The notes under the pieces: generated by a model | The model's database searches: none | The model's input: the letters and a program-made list of their open reading frames with translations, nothing else | Told to the model about the DNA's origin: nothing | Position numbers and translations under genes: made by a program | From: Maribacter sp. | GTDB lineage: Bacteria > Bacteroidota > Bacteroidia > Flavobacteriales > Flavobacteriaceae | Length of the DNA stretch: 33,220 bases | Assembly: GCA_024228355.1 (NCBI GenBank) | Contig: JAAETN010000382.1 | Location: 1-33,220 of the forward strand | Reading direction: 5' to 3' | Shown here: positions 16,811 to 24,762 of the stretch, one piece after another | Position numbering within the stretch: the stretch's first letter is position 1 | How the letters are laid out: the number at the start of each line of letters is the position of its first letter

Positions 16811-16853
16811 AATTCCAAATTCCCATACATTCATTGGAATTTGGAATTTTTTT
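16811..16853. terminator. Bidirectional intrinsic terminator
   Basis: A perfect 13-bp stem, AATTCCAAATTCC (16811-16823) with GGAATTTGGAATT (16836-16848), followed by Ts to 16853. It lies between the convergent oxoamine synthase and GNAT-like genes. Confidence 0.85.
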
Positions 16854-16860
16854 AATGAAA

Positions 16861-17982
16861 CTACTGCAAATCTTTCCTATAAGTCCGTCGTCGTTTATAG
16901 ATTTCCGGATTAAAATGTTTCCAGATTTGTTTTATCGCAATGTTATCTTCCAATTCTGGCGTACGAACACAATTTTCAATCTTTTTTTCTGAGAAAGTCT
17001 TATAATATTCATTGAAAATAACGGCTGTTACACCTTTGTTTTGGTATTCAGGATGTACACCTATCAAGTAAAAAAGTACATCCTTACTTCGCTTCTTAGC
17101 CCTTAATAGATGAAAAATACCAAAAGGAAACAATTTACCCTTAGACAATTGAAGTGCTTTTGAGAACGATGGCATAACAATGCCAAAAGCAATAAGCTCA
17201 TCATTTTTATCTAATATGAATTTAATGTATTCAGGATTTATAAAACTGATATATTTCTTCTTGAAATAGGATTTTTGTACATCGGTGATGGGAACAAAGG
17301 ACGATAGGCTGGAATACGTTTCATTGAACAAATCAAACATCTTATCAGTCATGGGTAGGACATCCTTTGTCTTCGTAAAGTTAACTGCTTTAATACCGTA
17401 TCTTCTTTTTACCAATTCGTTGGCTTTAATGAAGAACTTTGGATCGGCATTTGAAAAAGGAAATCTGTTTTCCATGTATTCCTTTTCCTTTGCAAATCCC
17501 AAGCGCTCATAATGACTTTGGTAGTAAGAATGGTTATACCAGGTGATCATAGTTCCCATTTCATTGAATCCCTCTATAAGCACTCCAACTTTGTCTAAAT
17601 TTGAAAATCCAACGGGCCCTTCCATAAACTCCAAATTATTCTCAAGGCCAATTTCACCCACTTTTTGCAATAATGCTTCAGACACTTCAGTATCGTTAAT
17701 AAAATCAAACCAACCAAAGCGCATCTTTTTTACATTTTGTTGATTAATTTCAATCTTATTGATTATGGCTACTATTCTGCCGGCGACTTCTTTGTTTTTA
17801 TAGGCAAGGAAAAAACGTGCATCTGCATTTTCGAAGGCAGGATTTTTGGTTTTATCAAACGTTTCCAATTCGTCATTGATAATGGGGGGGACCCAAAAGG
17901 GTGAGTCTTTGTACAGCGAAAAGGGGAACTTGACAAATTTCTTTATTTCGGCTTTTGAGATAGCTTCTTTTAGGGTGACCAT
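16861..17982 (-). CDS. GNAT-fold acyltransferase-like protein (YghO-like); possible capnine/ceramide N-acyltransferase
   Basis: A 373-aa protein from ATG 17982 (MVTLKEAISKAEIKKFVKFP); the track start seven codons upstream overlaps a near-consensus -7 element (TAATATTG, minus strand 18008-18001), so I prefer the shorter form. The N-terminal half (FLAYKNKEVAGRIVAIINK; MEGPVGFSNLDKVGVLIEG) and the C-terminal half (VLFYLIGVHPEYQNKGVTAV, an acyl-CoA-loop-like segment) look like two GNAT modules. Relatives are variously labelled acetyltransferase or, implausibly, GTP cyclohydrolase. Bacterial ceramide synthases described in Caulobacter also belong to the GNAT superfamily. With the oxoamine synthase convergent next door, N-acylation of a long-chain amino lipid is a reasonable hypothesis. 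I cannot prove the subfamily by eye. Confidence 0.75.
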   Translation of the reverse strand: MVTLKEAISKAEIKKFVKFPFSLYKDSPFWVPPIINDELETFDKTKNPAFENADARFFLAYKNKEVAGRIVAIINKIEINQQNVKKMRFGWFDFINDTEVSEALLQKVGEIGLENNLEFMEGPVGFSNLDKVGVLIEGFNEMGTMITWYNHSYYQSHYERLGFAKEKEYMENRFPFSNADPKFFIKANELVKRRYGIKAVNFTKTKDVLPMTDKMFDLFNETYSSLSSFVPITDVQKSYFKKKYISFINPEYIKFILDKNDELIAFGIVMPSFSKALQLSKGKLFPFGIFHLLRAKKRSKDVLFYLIGVHPEYQNKGVTAVIFNEYYKTFSEKKIENCVRTPELEDNIAIKQIWKHFNPEIYKRRRTYRKDLQ

Positions 17983-18090
17983 ACGATTATTTTGAAAGGT
18001 CAATATTAGCGATATTAATCAAAAACAGGAAATTTACGAACCAATTTTTAATTGAATTTCAATGATTGAATTCAATAACTTGAAAGTGTA

Positions 18091-19158
18091 TTAATCGCTA
18101 TTTTTCCTTTGGGATTTTTTGAGTTTTCGAAGTTGTTTCTTGGTAGGGCCCAAGTCAACATCCTCAGCACCGGAACCTCTATTCTTCTTACTTTTCTTTT
18201 TACTTTTCTTGTTCTTTTTCATACTGTTCTTCCTGATTTCCCCTCCATTATGATCAGCATTCTGATCTTCGATGGCTTTGGGCGCGTCATTATGAAAATC
18301 AAACCGATATGATACACCTGCACTAATAAAAATCCGCGATGGGCTATTCTTGAAACTTGCTCCGAGATTAATATCGGCCTGTAGATTTTCATTGAAAAGA
18401 TGGGCGACACCACTACGCAATAATACATCTGAATAGCGATCACTTTTAATACCCTGATTTTCCACAAAAACACTCCATTTAGGATTTCTAAAGGCATGTG
18501 AGAGAGATAATAAATAACTCATTTCCGGAAAATCGGAGCCAATACGGTCATAGGCCAAATTTGAGATGAGTACAATCCTCGGTGAAATTCGACTTTGAGT
18601 GGCGACCATTACACGTGGTGAAACTGTTGGGTCACCCACATAAAATGGATTATCTCCAAGCACAAAACTAGCCCCGGCATATAATGAAACTGACGGTATC
18701 AGGTTTTTAAGTTGAAAAACATTGTTTGCCCGCCAACTGTATAAATTTGGTTTATCATTTTTGTAACGGTCGTATATAAGATATTTAAGCCCAATTCTAT
18801 TTCTATAAAAATCGGTCCTTGATTCGCTTGCTGCAAAATCGGTAAAGGTTATGTTCTGGTTTTGAAAGGTACCTTCCCAGTTTATTTCAAGTTGTTCGAA
18901 TAAAAGTCCGTACCGCAATGAAATATCAGTACCCCAGATATTGCTTTGAGTATTCAAAAGACTGTGATCTTGTTGTTCGTAGAACAGACCAGTTTCTAAT
19001 TGCAATACATTTTTTCCAATGGCATAGGCGCTAACAGATAAACCTGGTCTGTTTGAATTAATGACATCGGTATATTGGGATAACCCTAAAAATGGAATTG
19101 AAAAAAGTAATATTAGAGTATAATACCTTACCTTTTTCAATTCGGAATTACCGTCCAT
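18091..19158 (-). CDS. Outer-membrane protein, MetA-pathway/transporter-like, Lys-rich tail
   Basis: A 355-aa exported protein. After a short charged start (MDGNSELKKVRYY) comes a signal peptide ending LGLS-Q. Residues about 30-285 have the alternating pattern of an outer-membrane beta-barrel (SNRPGLSVSAYAIGKNVLQL, QADINLGASF, FISAGVSYRFDF), resembling the phenol-degradation MetA-like transporter family. A C-terminal tail of about 65 residues is very basic (KKNKKSKKKSKKNRGSG). The function of such proteins in Bacteroidota is largely unknown. The gene lies 108 bp upstream of the GNAT-like gene on the same strand, with no terminator seen, so partial co-transcription is possible. Divergent from DUF4834. 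Confidence 0.75.
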   Translation of the reverse strand: MDGNSELKKVRYYTLILLFSIPFLGLSQYTDVINSNRPGLSVSAYAIGKNVLQLETGLFYEQQDHSLLNTQSNIWGTDISLRYGLLFEQLEINWEGTFQNQNITFTDFAASESRTDFYRNRIGLKYLIYDRYKNDKPNLYSWRANNVFQLKNLIPSVSLYAGASFVLGDNPFYVGDPTVSPRVMVATQSRISPRIVLISNLAYDRIGSDFPEMSYLLSLSHAFRNPKWSVFVENQGIKSDRYSDVLLRSGVAHLFNENLQADINLGASFKNSPSRIFISAGVSYRFDFHNDAPKAIEDQNADHNGGEIRKNSMKKNKKSKKKSKKNRGSGAEDVDLGPTKKQLRKLKKSQRKNSD

Positions 19159-19215
19159 AGTTTGTTTTTATTATTATTTTAAGACTTTTGCTCATTTAAT
19201 ACAACGTTAGAATTG

Positions 19216-19223
19216 TACTTTTG
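19216..19223 (+). promoter_or_regulatory. -7 element for the DUF4834-YfhO-glycan operon
   Basis: TACTTTTG matches TAnnTTTG, 22 bp before the ATG at 19246. A TTG at 19188-19190 is 25 bases upstream, longer than usual, so the -33 assignment is weak. Confidence 0.45.
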
Positions 19224-19245
19224 ATATAAATTATTTAAAATTAGT

Positions 19246-19509
19246 ATGGCTTTTCTGAAAACGCTTTTTATAATTCTTCTGGTATATTATTTACTTAAAA
19301 TACTGGCCAGATGGTTTGCACCTAAAATTTTCAGTTATGCTGCAAAGAAAACCGAAGAAAGATTTCGTGAAAATTTTGGTGATTTTGCTAACCAGCGGGG
19401 GAATGATGAAGAACAAATCGGTGATGTGATTATAGATAAGAAACCTGCAAAGAAAAATGCGGCCTCCAAAAAAGTTGGTGAATACATCGAATTTGAGGAA
19501 TTAGATTGA
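19246..19509 (+). CDS. DUF4834 family small membrane protein
   Basis: An 87-aa protein with one N-terminal membrane helix (MAFLKTLFIILLVYYLLKIL) followed by a charged soluble region and a lysine/alanine-rich linker (DKKPAKKNAASKK), ending GEYIEFEELD. Length and pattern agree with the DUF4834 family, found in Flavobacteriia, which has no known function. It is followed 34 bp later by yfhO in the same direction, and a -7 element lies 22 bp upstream, so it probably heads the glycan-assembly operon. Confidence 0.85.
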   Translation: MAFLKTLFIILLVYYLLKILARWFAPKIFSYAAKKTEERFRENFGDFANQRGNDEEQIGDVIIDKKPAKKNAASKKVGEYIEFEELD

Positions 19510-19543
19510 TTATTTTAGCAGAACCAACTACTTAAACAAACCA

Positions 19544-21979
19544 ATGAAGTCAGGTTTAAAAGCATTTTACACCCATTTTTTTGTTATTGTTTTTTTCGTA
19601 ATCGCGGCCCTGACCTATTTCAATCCTGTACTTCAGGGTAAAGTGATTCAACAATCCGATATTCGCCAATATACTGGTATGGCGAAGGAACAAAACAATT
19701 TTCGTAAGAAAACTGGTGATGAGCCTTATTGGACGAACAGCGCTTTTGGAGGGATGCCAACATATCAACTTGGTGCTTATTATCCCCACGATTATGTTAA
19801 GAAACTAGATCGATTGATTCGATTTTTACCCAGACCCGCTGACTATCTCTTTATTTACTTTTTGGGCTTCTATATTTTACTGTGTTGTTTAAAAGTTGAT
19901 TATAGGTTAGCGGCTATGGGAGCCCTTGCCTTTGGGTTTTCTACATATTTGATAATTATTCTTGGAGTTGGGCATAATGCAAAGGCCCATGCATTGGCAT
20001 ATATGCCGATGCTATTGGGTGGAATTATCCTAACCTTTAGGGGAAAGTATCTCTGGGGATTTGTTCTGACCGCTATTGCCATGGCACTGGAAGTTGGTGC
20101 CAATCATTATCAAATGACGTATTACTTCATGTTATTGGTATTGATTTTAGGAGTTGTTTATATGGTCACCGCATTCCGTGAGAAGAAAATGAAAAATTTC
20201 TTTGGTTCTTTAGGATTATTGATTGTTGCTGTTTTTCTTGGAATTGCTGCCAATGCCACGAGTTTAATGGCTACAAAAGAGTATGCCGATTGGAGCACAC
20301 GCGGTAAGTCCGAGTTGACCATAGATCCTGATGGTTCTCCAAAGGACAATACAAAAGGGTTAAGCAAAGATTACATTACACAATATAGTTACGGTATTGT
20401 GGAATCCTTGAACATTTTCGTACCACGACTGTTTGGTGGTTCCAATGGAGAGGATTTGGGAGAGAATTCCAAAACTTTCGATTTTCTTATCGATCAAGGC
20501 ATTTCAAAAAGTCAGGCTATGGATTTTTCCAAAAGTATGCCCTTGTATTGGGGCAATCAACCAGGCACTGCCGGCCCCGCCTATATAGGTGCAATAATAT
20601 TCTTTCTATTTATTATTGGAGTGCTATTGGTCAAGGGAAAAGCCAAATGGTGGCTTATAGGTGGCGTACTTATGTCACTTGTCTTATCATGGGGCAAAAA
20701 TTTTGGTTTGCTCACCGATTTTATGATCGATTATTTTCCGTTGTACAATAAGTTCAGGGCAGTTTCCTCGATTCAGGTTATTTTGGAGCTCTGTGTACCA
20801 ATAATGGCCGTTTTAGCATTAAAAGAACTACTTGATTCCTCCGTGGATAAAGCAAAGAAATTAGAGGCCTTGAAAATTTCATTGTTTGCGATATTGGGCA
20901 TTGGTATTGCTTTGTTTTTGTTCAAGGGAGCTTTCAGTTTTGAAAGCTTTTCCGATGAAACATTAAAGCGTTACTATGGTGATGAGATTCTTTCATTAAT
21001 ACAATTGGATAGAAGGGCAGTTTATACAAATGACCTTTTGAGAACAATGATTTTCATTGCCTTGGCAGCAGGTATAATTTGGTTGTATCTAAAGGAACGA
21101 CTAAAGCAAAATTTACTTGTGATCCTAATTGGATTGTTGATAGTAGTGGATTTGGTTGGGGTGGATATGCGCTATGTGAACAAGGATGATTTTGTGTCGA
21201 AACGTAGAATGTCCAATCCGTTTCCAGAATCTCCCGCAGACAAGCAAATTCTTCAAGATGAAAGTATTTATAGGGTTTATGATCCGCAAGAAGGATTAAA
21301 TGGTGCGCGTACCTCCTTCTATCACCAATCGATTGGGGGATATCACGCTGCCAAACCGGCTGGCTTACAGGATTTGTTCGATTTCTATATCTATAAGGGA
21401 AAAATAGAAATCCTGAACATGCTTAATGTCAAGTATGTGATTCAACAAGATGAAGACGGCAGAAGTGCTCCTGCCATGAATCCCGATGCCAATGGTAATG
21501 CATGGTTTGTAAATAAGTTAATTGAGGTAAAGAGTGCCAATGACGAAATCAAAGCCCTTGAAAATGTGGATGTAAAGAATGAGGCAGTTGTGAATACATC
21601 ACGTTTTAATACCATCAAAAGGTTTAACTTTCACGCGGATTCCTTGGCGACTGTGGCACTAACAGATTATAAACCAAACCATCTGACCTACAGGGCTTCA
21701 AATCCTAACCCAGGGGTATTGGTATTTTCTGAAATGTACTATGAAAATGGATGGAATGCTTATATAGACGGACAGCTAAAAGACCATTTTAGGGTCAATT
21801 ATGTCTTACGGGCCCTGAATATTCCTGGAGGAGATCACACAATTGAATTCAAATTTGAACCTAAAGTAATTCAAAAAGGAAGTCGAATAACATTGGCAAG
21901 TTCTATTGTTCTTGGATTGATTGTTCTAGTTGGGATAGGATTTTCTTTCAAGCACACTCCCAAAAAAGAGGAGGACTAA
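19544..21979 (+). CDS. YfhO-family multi-pass membrane protein (glycosyltransferase-like)
   Basis: An 811-aa inner-membrane protein with many hydrophobic segments. The first is at residues about 12-28; a dense set runs to about 560; one more is near the C-terminus before the tail KHTPKKEED. The large extracytoplasmic region (about 565-780) contains the family-like FSEMYYENGWNAYIDGQ. YfhO proteins resemble GT-C glycosyltransferases that use lipid-linked sugars; in Firmicutes one modifies lipoteichoic acid, which this organism lacks. Here the partners are a GT-B glycosyltransferase (overlapping by one base, TAATG) and a flippase, so modification of a surface glycan is inferred. Substrate unknown. 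Confidence 0.88.
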   Translation: MKSGLKAFYTHFFVIVFFVIAALTYFNPVLQGKVIQQSDIRQYTGMAKEQNNFRKKTGDEPYWTNSAFGGMPTYQLGAYYPHDYVKKLDRLIRFLPRPADYLFIYFLGFYILLCCLKVDYRLAAMGALAFGFSTYLIIILGVGHNAKAHALAYMPMLLGGIILTFRGKYLWGFVLTAIAMALEVGANHYQMTYYFMLLVLILGVVYMVTAFREKKMKNFFGSLGLLIVAVFLGIAANATSLMATKEYADWSTRGKSELTIDPDGSPKDNTKGLSKDYITQYSYGIVESLNIFVPRLFGGSNGEDLGENSKTFDFLIDQGISKSQAMDFSKSMPLYWGNQPGTAGPAYIGAIIFFLFIIGVLLVKGKAKWWLIGGVLMSLVLSWGKNFGLLTDFMIDYFPLYNKFRAVSSIQVILELCVPIMAVLALKELLDSSVDKAKKLEALKISLFAILGIGIALFLFKGAFSFESFSDETLKRYYGDEILSLIQLDRRAVYTNDLLRTMIFIALAAGIIWLYLKERLKQNLLVILIGLLIVVDLVGVDMRYVNKDDFVSKRRMSNPFPESPADKQILQDESIYRVYDPQEGLNGARTSFYHQSIGGYHAAKPAGLQDLFDFYIYKGKIEILNMLNVKYVIQQDEDGRSAPAMNPDANGNAWFVNKLIEVKSANDEIKALENVDVKNEAVVNTSRFNTIKRFNFHADSLATVALTDYKPNHLTYRASNPNPGVLVFSEMYYENGWNAYIDGQLKDHFRVNYVLRALNIPGGDHTIEFKFEPKVIQKGSRITLASSIVLGLIVLVGIGFSFKHTPKKEED

Positions 21980-23250
21980 TGAAAAAAGTCTTGATCATTA
22001 CGTATTATTGGCCTCCGGCTGGGGGACCAGGAGTTCAACGTTGGTTGAAATTCGTGAAATACCTTCCAGATTTTGATATAAAACCTATTGTATATATTCC
22101 CGAAAATCCCAATTATCCGATAACTGATGAATCCTTTGTGAAAGATATTCCAGAAGGAATTGTTATTTACAAGCATTCCATTAAAGAACCCTATAAATGG
22201 GCGAGTTTGTTCTCGGGCAAAAAGGCCAAGCGAATAAGCTCCGGAATAATAAAAAGCCAAAATCAGTCTTTCTTAGAGAAGATTATGCTATGGGTACGTG
22301 GTAATTTATTTATTCCAGATGCCCGTAAGAATTGGGTAAAACCATCAGTAAGGTTTTTAGCAGATGTTCTTGGAAAGGAAAAAATTGATACGGTTGTGAC
22401 AACTGGTCCTCCGCACAGCGTTCATTTAATAGGACATCAGTTAAAACAAAAGAGGAATATCAAGTGGCTGGCCGACTTCAGGGATCCATGGACATCTATC
22501 GGATATCATAAAAAACTAAAGCTTACCGCTAAATCAGAAAGGAAACACAGGGAATTGGAGCAATTGGTCTTAACTTCGGCAAATCAAATAATTGTAACAA
22601 GTAGAACGACCAAAGAAGAGTTCAAGGATATTAGCAGTAAGCCTATCACTGTAATCACTAATGGGTATGACCTGGACTACAAAGGTGGCAGACCATTAAC
22701 TAAAGATTTCACGATTTCACATATAGGTTCATTGCTTTCTGGAAGAAACCCTAAGGTATTGTGGGATGTTTTGGCGCAGATAGTTCAAGAAAATGAAGCC
22801 TTTAGGCAAAGCTTTAAGTTAAGATTAGCGGGGGTTGTAAGCGAAGATGTACTACAAAGTATGTATAGCTCAGGATTAAAGGATTATATTGAATTGATTG
22901 GATATATATCCCATAGTGAGGCGATAATACTTCAGCAAAACTCGCAAGTACTTTTATTGGTAGAAATAGATTCCCTAGAAACAGTGGGAATCCTACCAGG
23001 TAAATTATATGAATACATTTCTGCTAGACGACCTATTTTGGCTATTGGACCAAATAATTGGGATGCCGCTCAGGTTATTGCAGACACCCAATCAGGAAGT
23101 ACCTTTGATTATCAATCCGATATAGCTCTAAAAAATGTAATTTTAGAGTGGTTTGCTGCCTATGAAAAAGGAAATCTTATATCGAATTCCGTAGGTATTA
23201 AAAAGTACAGTAGAAGGGAGCTTACGAAGGAATTATCCAAACTAATTTAA
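21979..23250 (+). CDS. Glycosyltransferase, GT-B fold (GT4-like)
   Basis: A 423-aa predicted cytoplasmic glycosyltransferase. The N-terminal Rossmann domain starts KKVLIITYYWPPAGGPGVQR, the glycine-rich acceptor loop typical of GT4-like enzymes. Further segments are VTTGPPHSVHLIG, WLADFRDPW and VITNGYD. The C-terminal domain has LPGKLYEYISARRPILAIG, where the donor-binding glutamate region of GT4 enzymes is expected. It overlaps yfhO by one base at the start and the flippase gene by one base at the end, so the three are translationally coupled. The sugar donor and acceptor cannot be read from the sequence. Confidence 0.9.
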   Translation: MKKVLIITYYWPPAGGPGVQRWLKFVKYLPDFDIKPIVYIPENPNYPITDESFVKDIPEGIVIYKHSIKEPYKWASLFSGKKAKRISSGIIKSQNQSFLEKIMLWVRGNLFIPDARKNWVKPSVRFLADVLGKEKIDTVVTTGPPHSVHLIGHQLKQKRNIKWLADFRDPWTSIGYHKKLKLTAKSERKHRELEQLVLTSANQIIVTSRTTKEEFKDISSKPITVITNGYDLDYKGGRPLTKDFTISHIGSLLSGRNPKVLWDVLAQIVQENEAFRQSFKLRLAGVVSEDVLQSMYSSGLKDYIELIGYISHSEAIILQQNSQVLLLVEIDSLETVGILPGKLYEYISARRPILAIGPNNWDAAQVIADTQSGSTFDYQSDIALKNVILEWFAAYEKGNLISNSVGIKKYSRRELTKELSKLI

Positions 23251-24704
23251 TGGGAATAGTCAGTAAACAAGCGTTGAACAATACCTTAATCACCTATCTG
23301 GGTTTTGGTTTTGCTGCGGTTAATACCCTATTTCTTTATACGAATTTTTTAACCGATCAGTATTATGGTCTAGTAACCGTAATATTATCAACTTCAGCTG
23401 TTTTGATGCCGTTGCTGGCATTTGGCGTACCCAATACCTTGGTCAAGTTTTACAGCAGTTTTAAAATTAAGAAAGAGACTGAAAGTTTTGAAACACTGAT
23501 GCTTTTGCTACCCTTGTTATTGATTATTCCCATTGGTCTTTTTGCTTATATTTTTAACGATGCCATTGGTGGTTTTATATCACAGGAAAATTCACTTGTC
23601 AAGGACTATGTTTTGCACATCTTTCTTATTGGGATGGCCATGGCATATTTTGAAGTGTTCTATGCTTGGGCCAAAGTGCAAATGAAATCTGTTTTTGGGA
23701 ATTTTATGAAAGAGGTTTTTAATAGGATAGGGGTAATGGGTCTCTTGTTATTGGTGTATTTTGATGTTATATCAGTTGACTTTTTTCTAAAAGCCCTAGT
23801 GGTCTTATATCTTTTGAGAACGTTGATAATGAAGTTATATGCTTATAAATTGAAAATGCCAAAGTTGAATTTTGATTTCCCTGCCAGTACGCGATCTATC
23901 TTGAACTACACTACATTGATAATCCTAGGAGGATCCGCAGCTGTTATTATTTTGGAGATTGATAAGGTAATGATAAATCAATTTATTCAGATTGAAAATG
24001 TTGCCTACTATGGAGTGGCAGTCTATATAGCAACGACGATTATTGTCCCATCAAGGGCCATGCACCAAATTACATATCCCTTAACCGCCGAGATTCTCAA
24101 TGATAATGATAAACCTGCATTAAATGCATTATATCAAAAATCGTCCCTAACACTTTTTATTGCCTCTGGGATACTATTTGTACTCATCATAACCAATTTG
24201 AATGATTTGTTTTTAGTACTCCCCGTAGAATATCGAGGTGGTTTCACTATCGTTTTTTTAATAGGTTTAGCCAAGGTATATGATTCCCTATTGGGGAATA
24301 ACAATGCCATTCTATATAATTCGGATTACTATAGAACACTGTTGGGAATGGGCATTTTATTGGCGATTCTTGTGGTATTGCTCAATATCTGGTTTATACC
24401 CAATTTTGGTCTTAATGGAGCAGCCATGGCTACATTTATCGCCATCGCCATCTATAATACGATTAAATTGTTTTATGTAAAATCGAAATTTGAAATTTCT
24501 CCTATTACAAGGGAAACAGCTAAGGTATTTGGACTTCTTTTAGTGTTGGGAATTATCTTTTACTTTGTGAAATTACAATTTCATCCTATTGTCAACATAC
24601 TCCTTAAAAGTGCATTGACCGTTTTTGTTTATTTAATAGTCCTTTATCGATTTAAAATATCTGAGGATGTATATGCCATGCTCTCAAAATATATCAAAAA
24701 ATAA
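23250..24704 (+). CDS. Polysaccharide flippase, Wzx-like (MOP superfamily)
   Basis: A 484-aa membrane protein with about 12-14 hydrophobic helices, beginning MGIVSKQALNNTLITYLGFG and including a conserved cytoplasmic EIDKVMINQF segment seen in this family. Members flip lipid-linked oligosaccharides across the inner membrane. It is the last gene of the DUF4834-YfhO-glycosyltransferase unit and overlaps the glycosyltransferase stop by one base. Together these genes could assemble, export and modify a surface glycan, although no polymerase or initiating transferase is in the window, so the set is incomplete here. Confidence 0.9.
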   Translation: MGIVSKQALNNTLITYLGFGFAAVNTLFLYTNFLTDQYYGLVTVILSTSAVLMPLLAFGVPNTLVKFYSSFKIKKETESFETLMLLLPLLLIIPIGLFAYIFNDAIGGFISQENSLVKDYVLHIFLIGMAMAYFEVFYAWAKVQMKSVFGNFMKEVFNRIGVMGLLLLVYFDVISVDFFLKALVVLYLLRTLIMKLYAYKLKMPKLNFDFPASTRSILNYTTLIILGGSAAVIILEIDKVMINQFIQIENVAYYGVAVYIATTIIVPSRAMHQITYPLTAEILNDNDKPALNALYQKSSLTLFIASGILFVLIITNLNDLFLVLPVEYRGGFTIVFLIGLAKVYDSLLGNNNAILYNSDYYRTLLGMGILLAILVVLLNIWFIPNFGLNGAAMATFIAIAIYNTIKLFYVKSKFEISPITRETAKVFGLLLVLGIIFYFVKLQFHPIVNILLKSALTVFVYLIVLYRFKISEDVYAMLSKYIKK

Positions 24705-24705
24705 A

Positions 24706-24732
24706 CCCTGACGGAAATTATTCGCGTCAGGG
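24706..24732. terminator. Hairpin terminator between convergent genes
   Basis: CCCTGACG (24706-24713) pairs with CGTCAGGG (24725-24732), a perfect 8-bp stem with an 11-base loop. On the minus strand it is followed by TTTATTTTTTG, so it should end the transcript of the Arg/Ser-rich protein gene; on the plus strand the U-tract is missing. Confidence 0.65.
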
Positions 24733-24762
24733 CTTAAACAACTAACCAACCTAAAAACTATC

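Noticed and set aside
18056-18080. Inverted TTGAATT(T)CAA...TTGAATTCAA sequence between the barrel and GNAT-like genes
   Set aside because: Weak AT-rich bulged hairpin without a T run; could be chance in AT-rich DNA.
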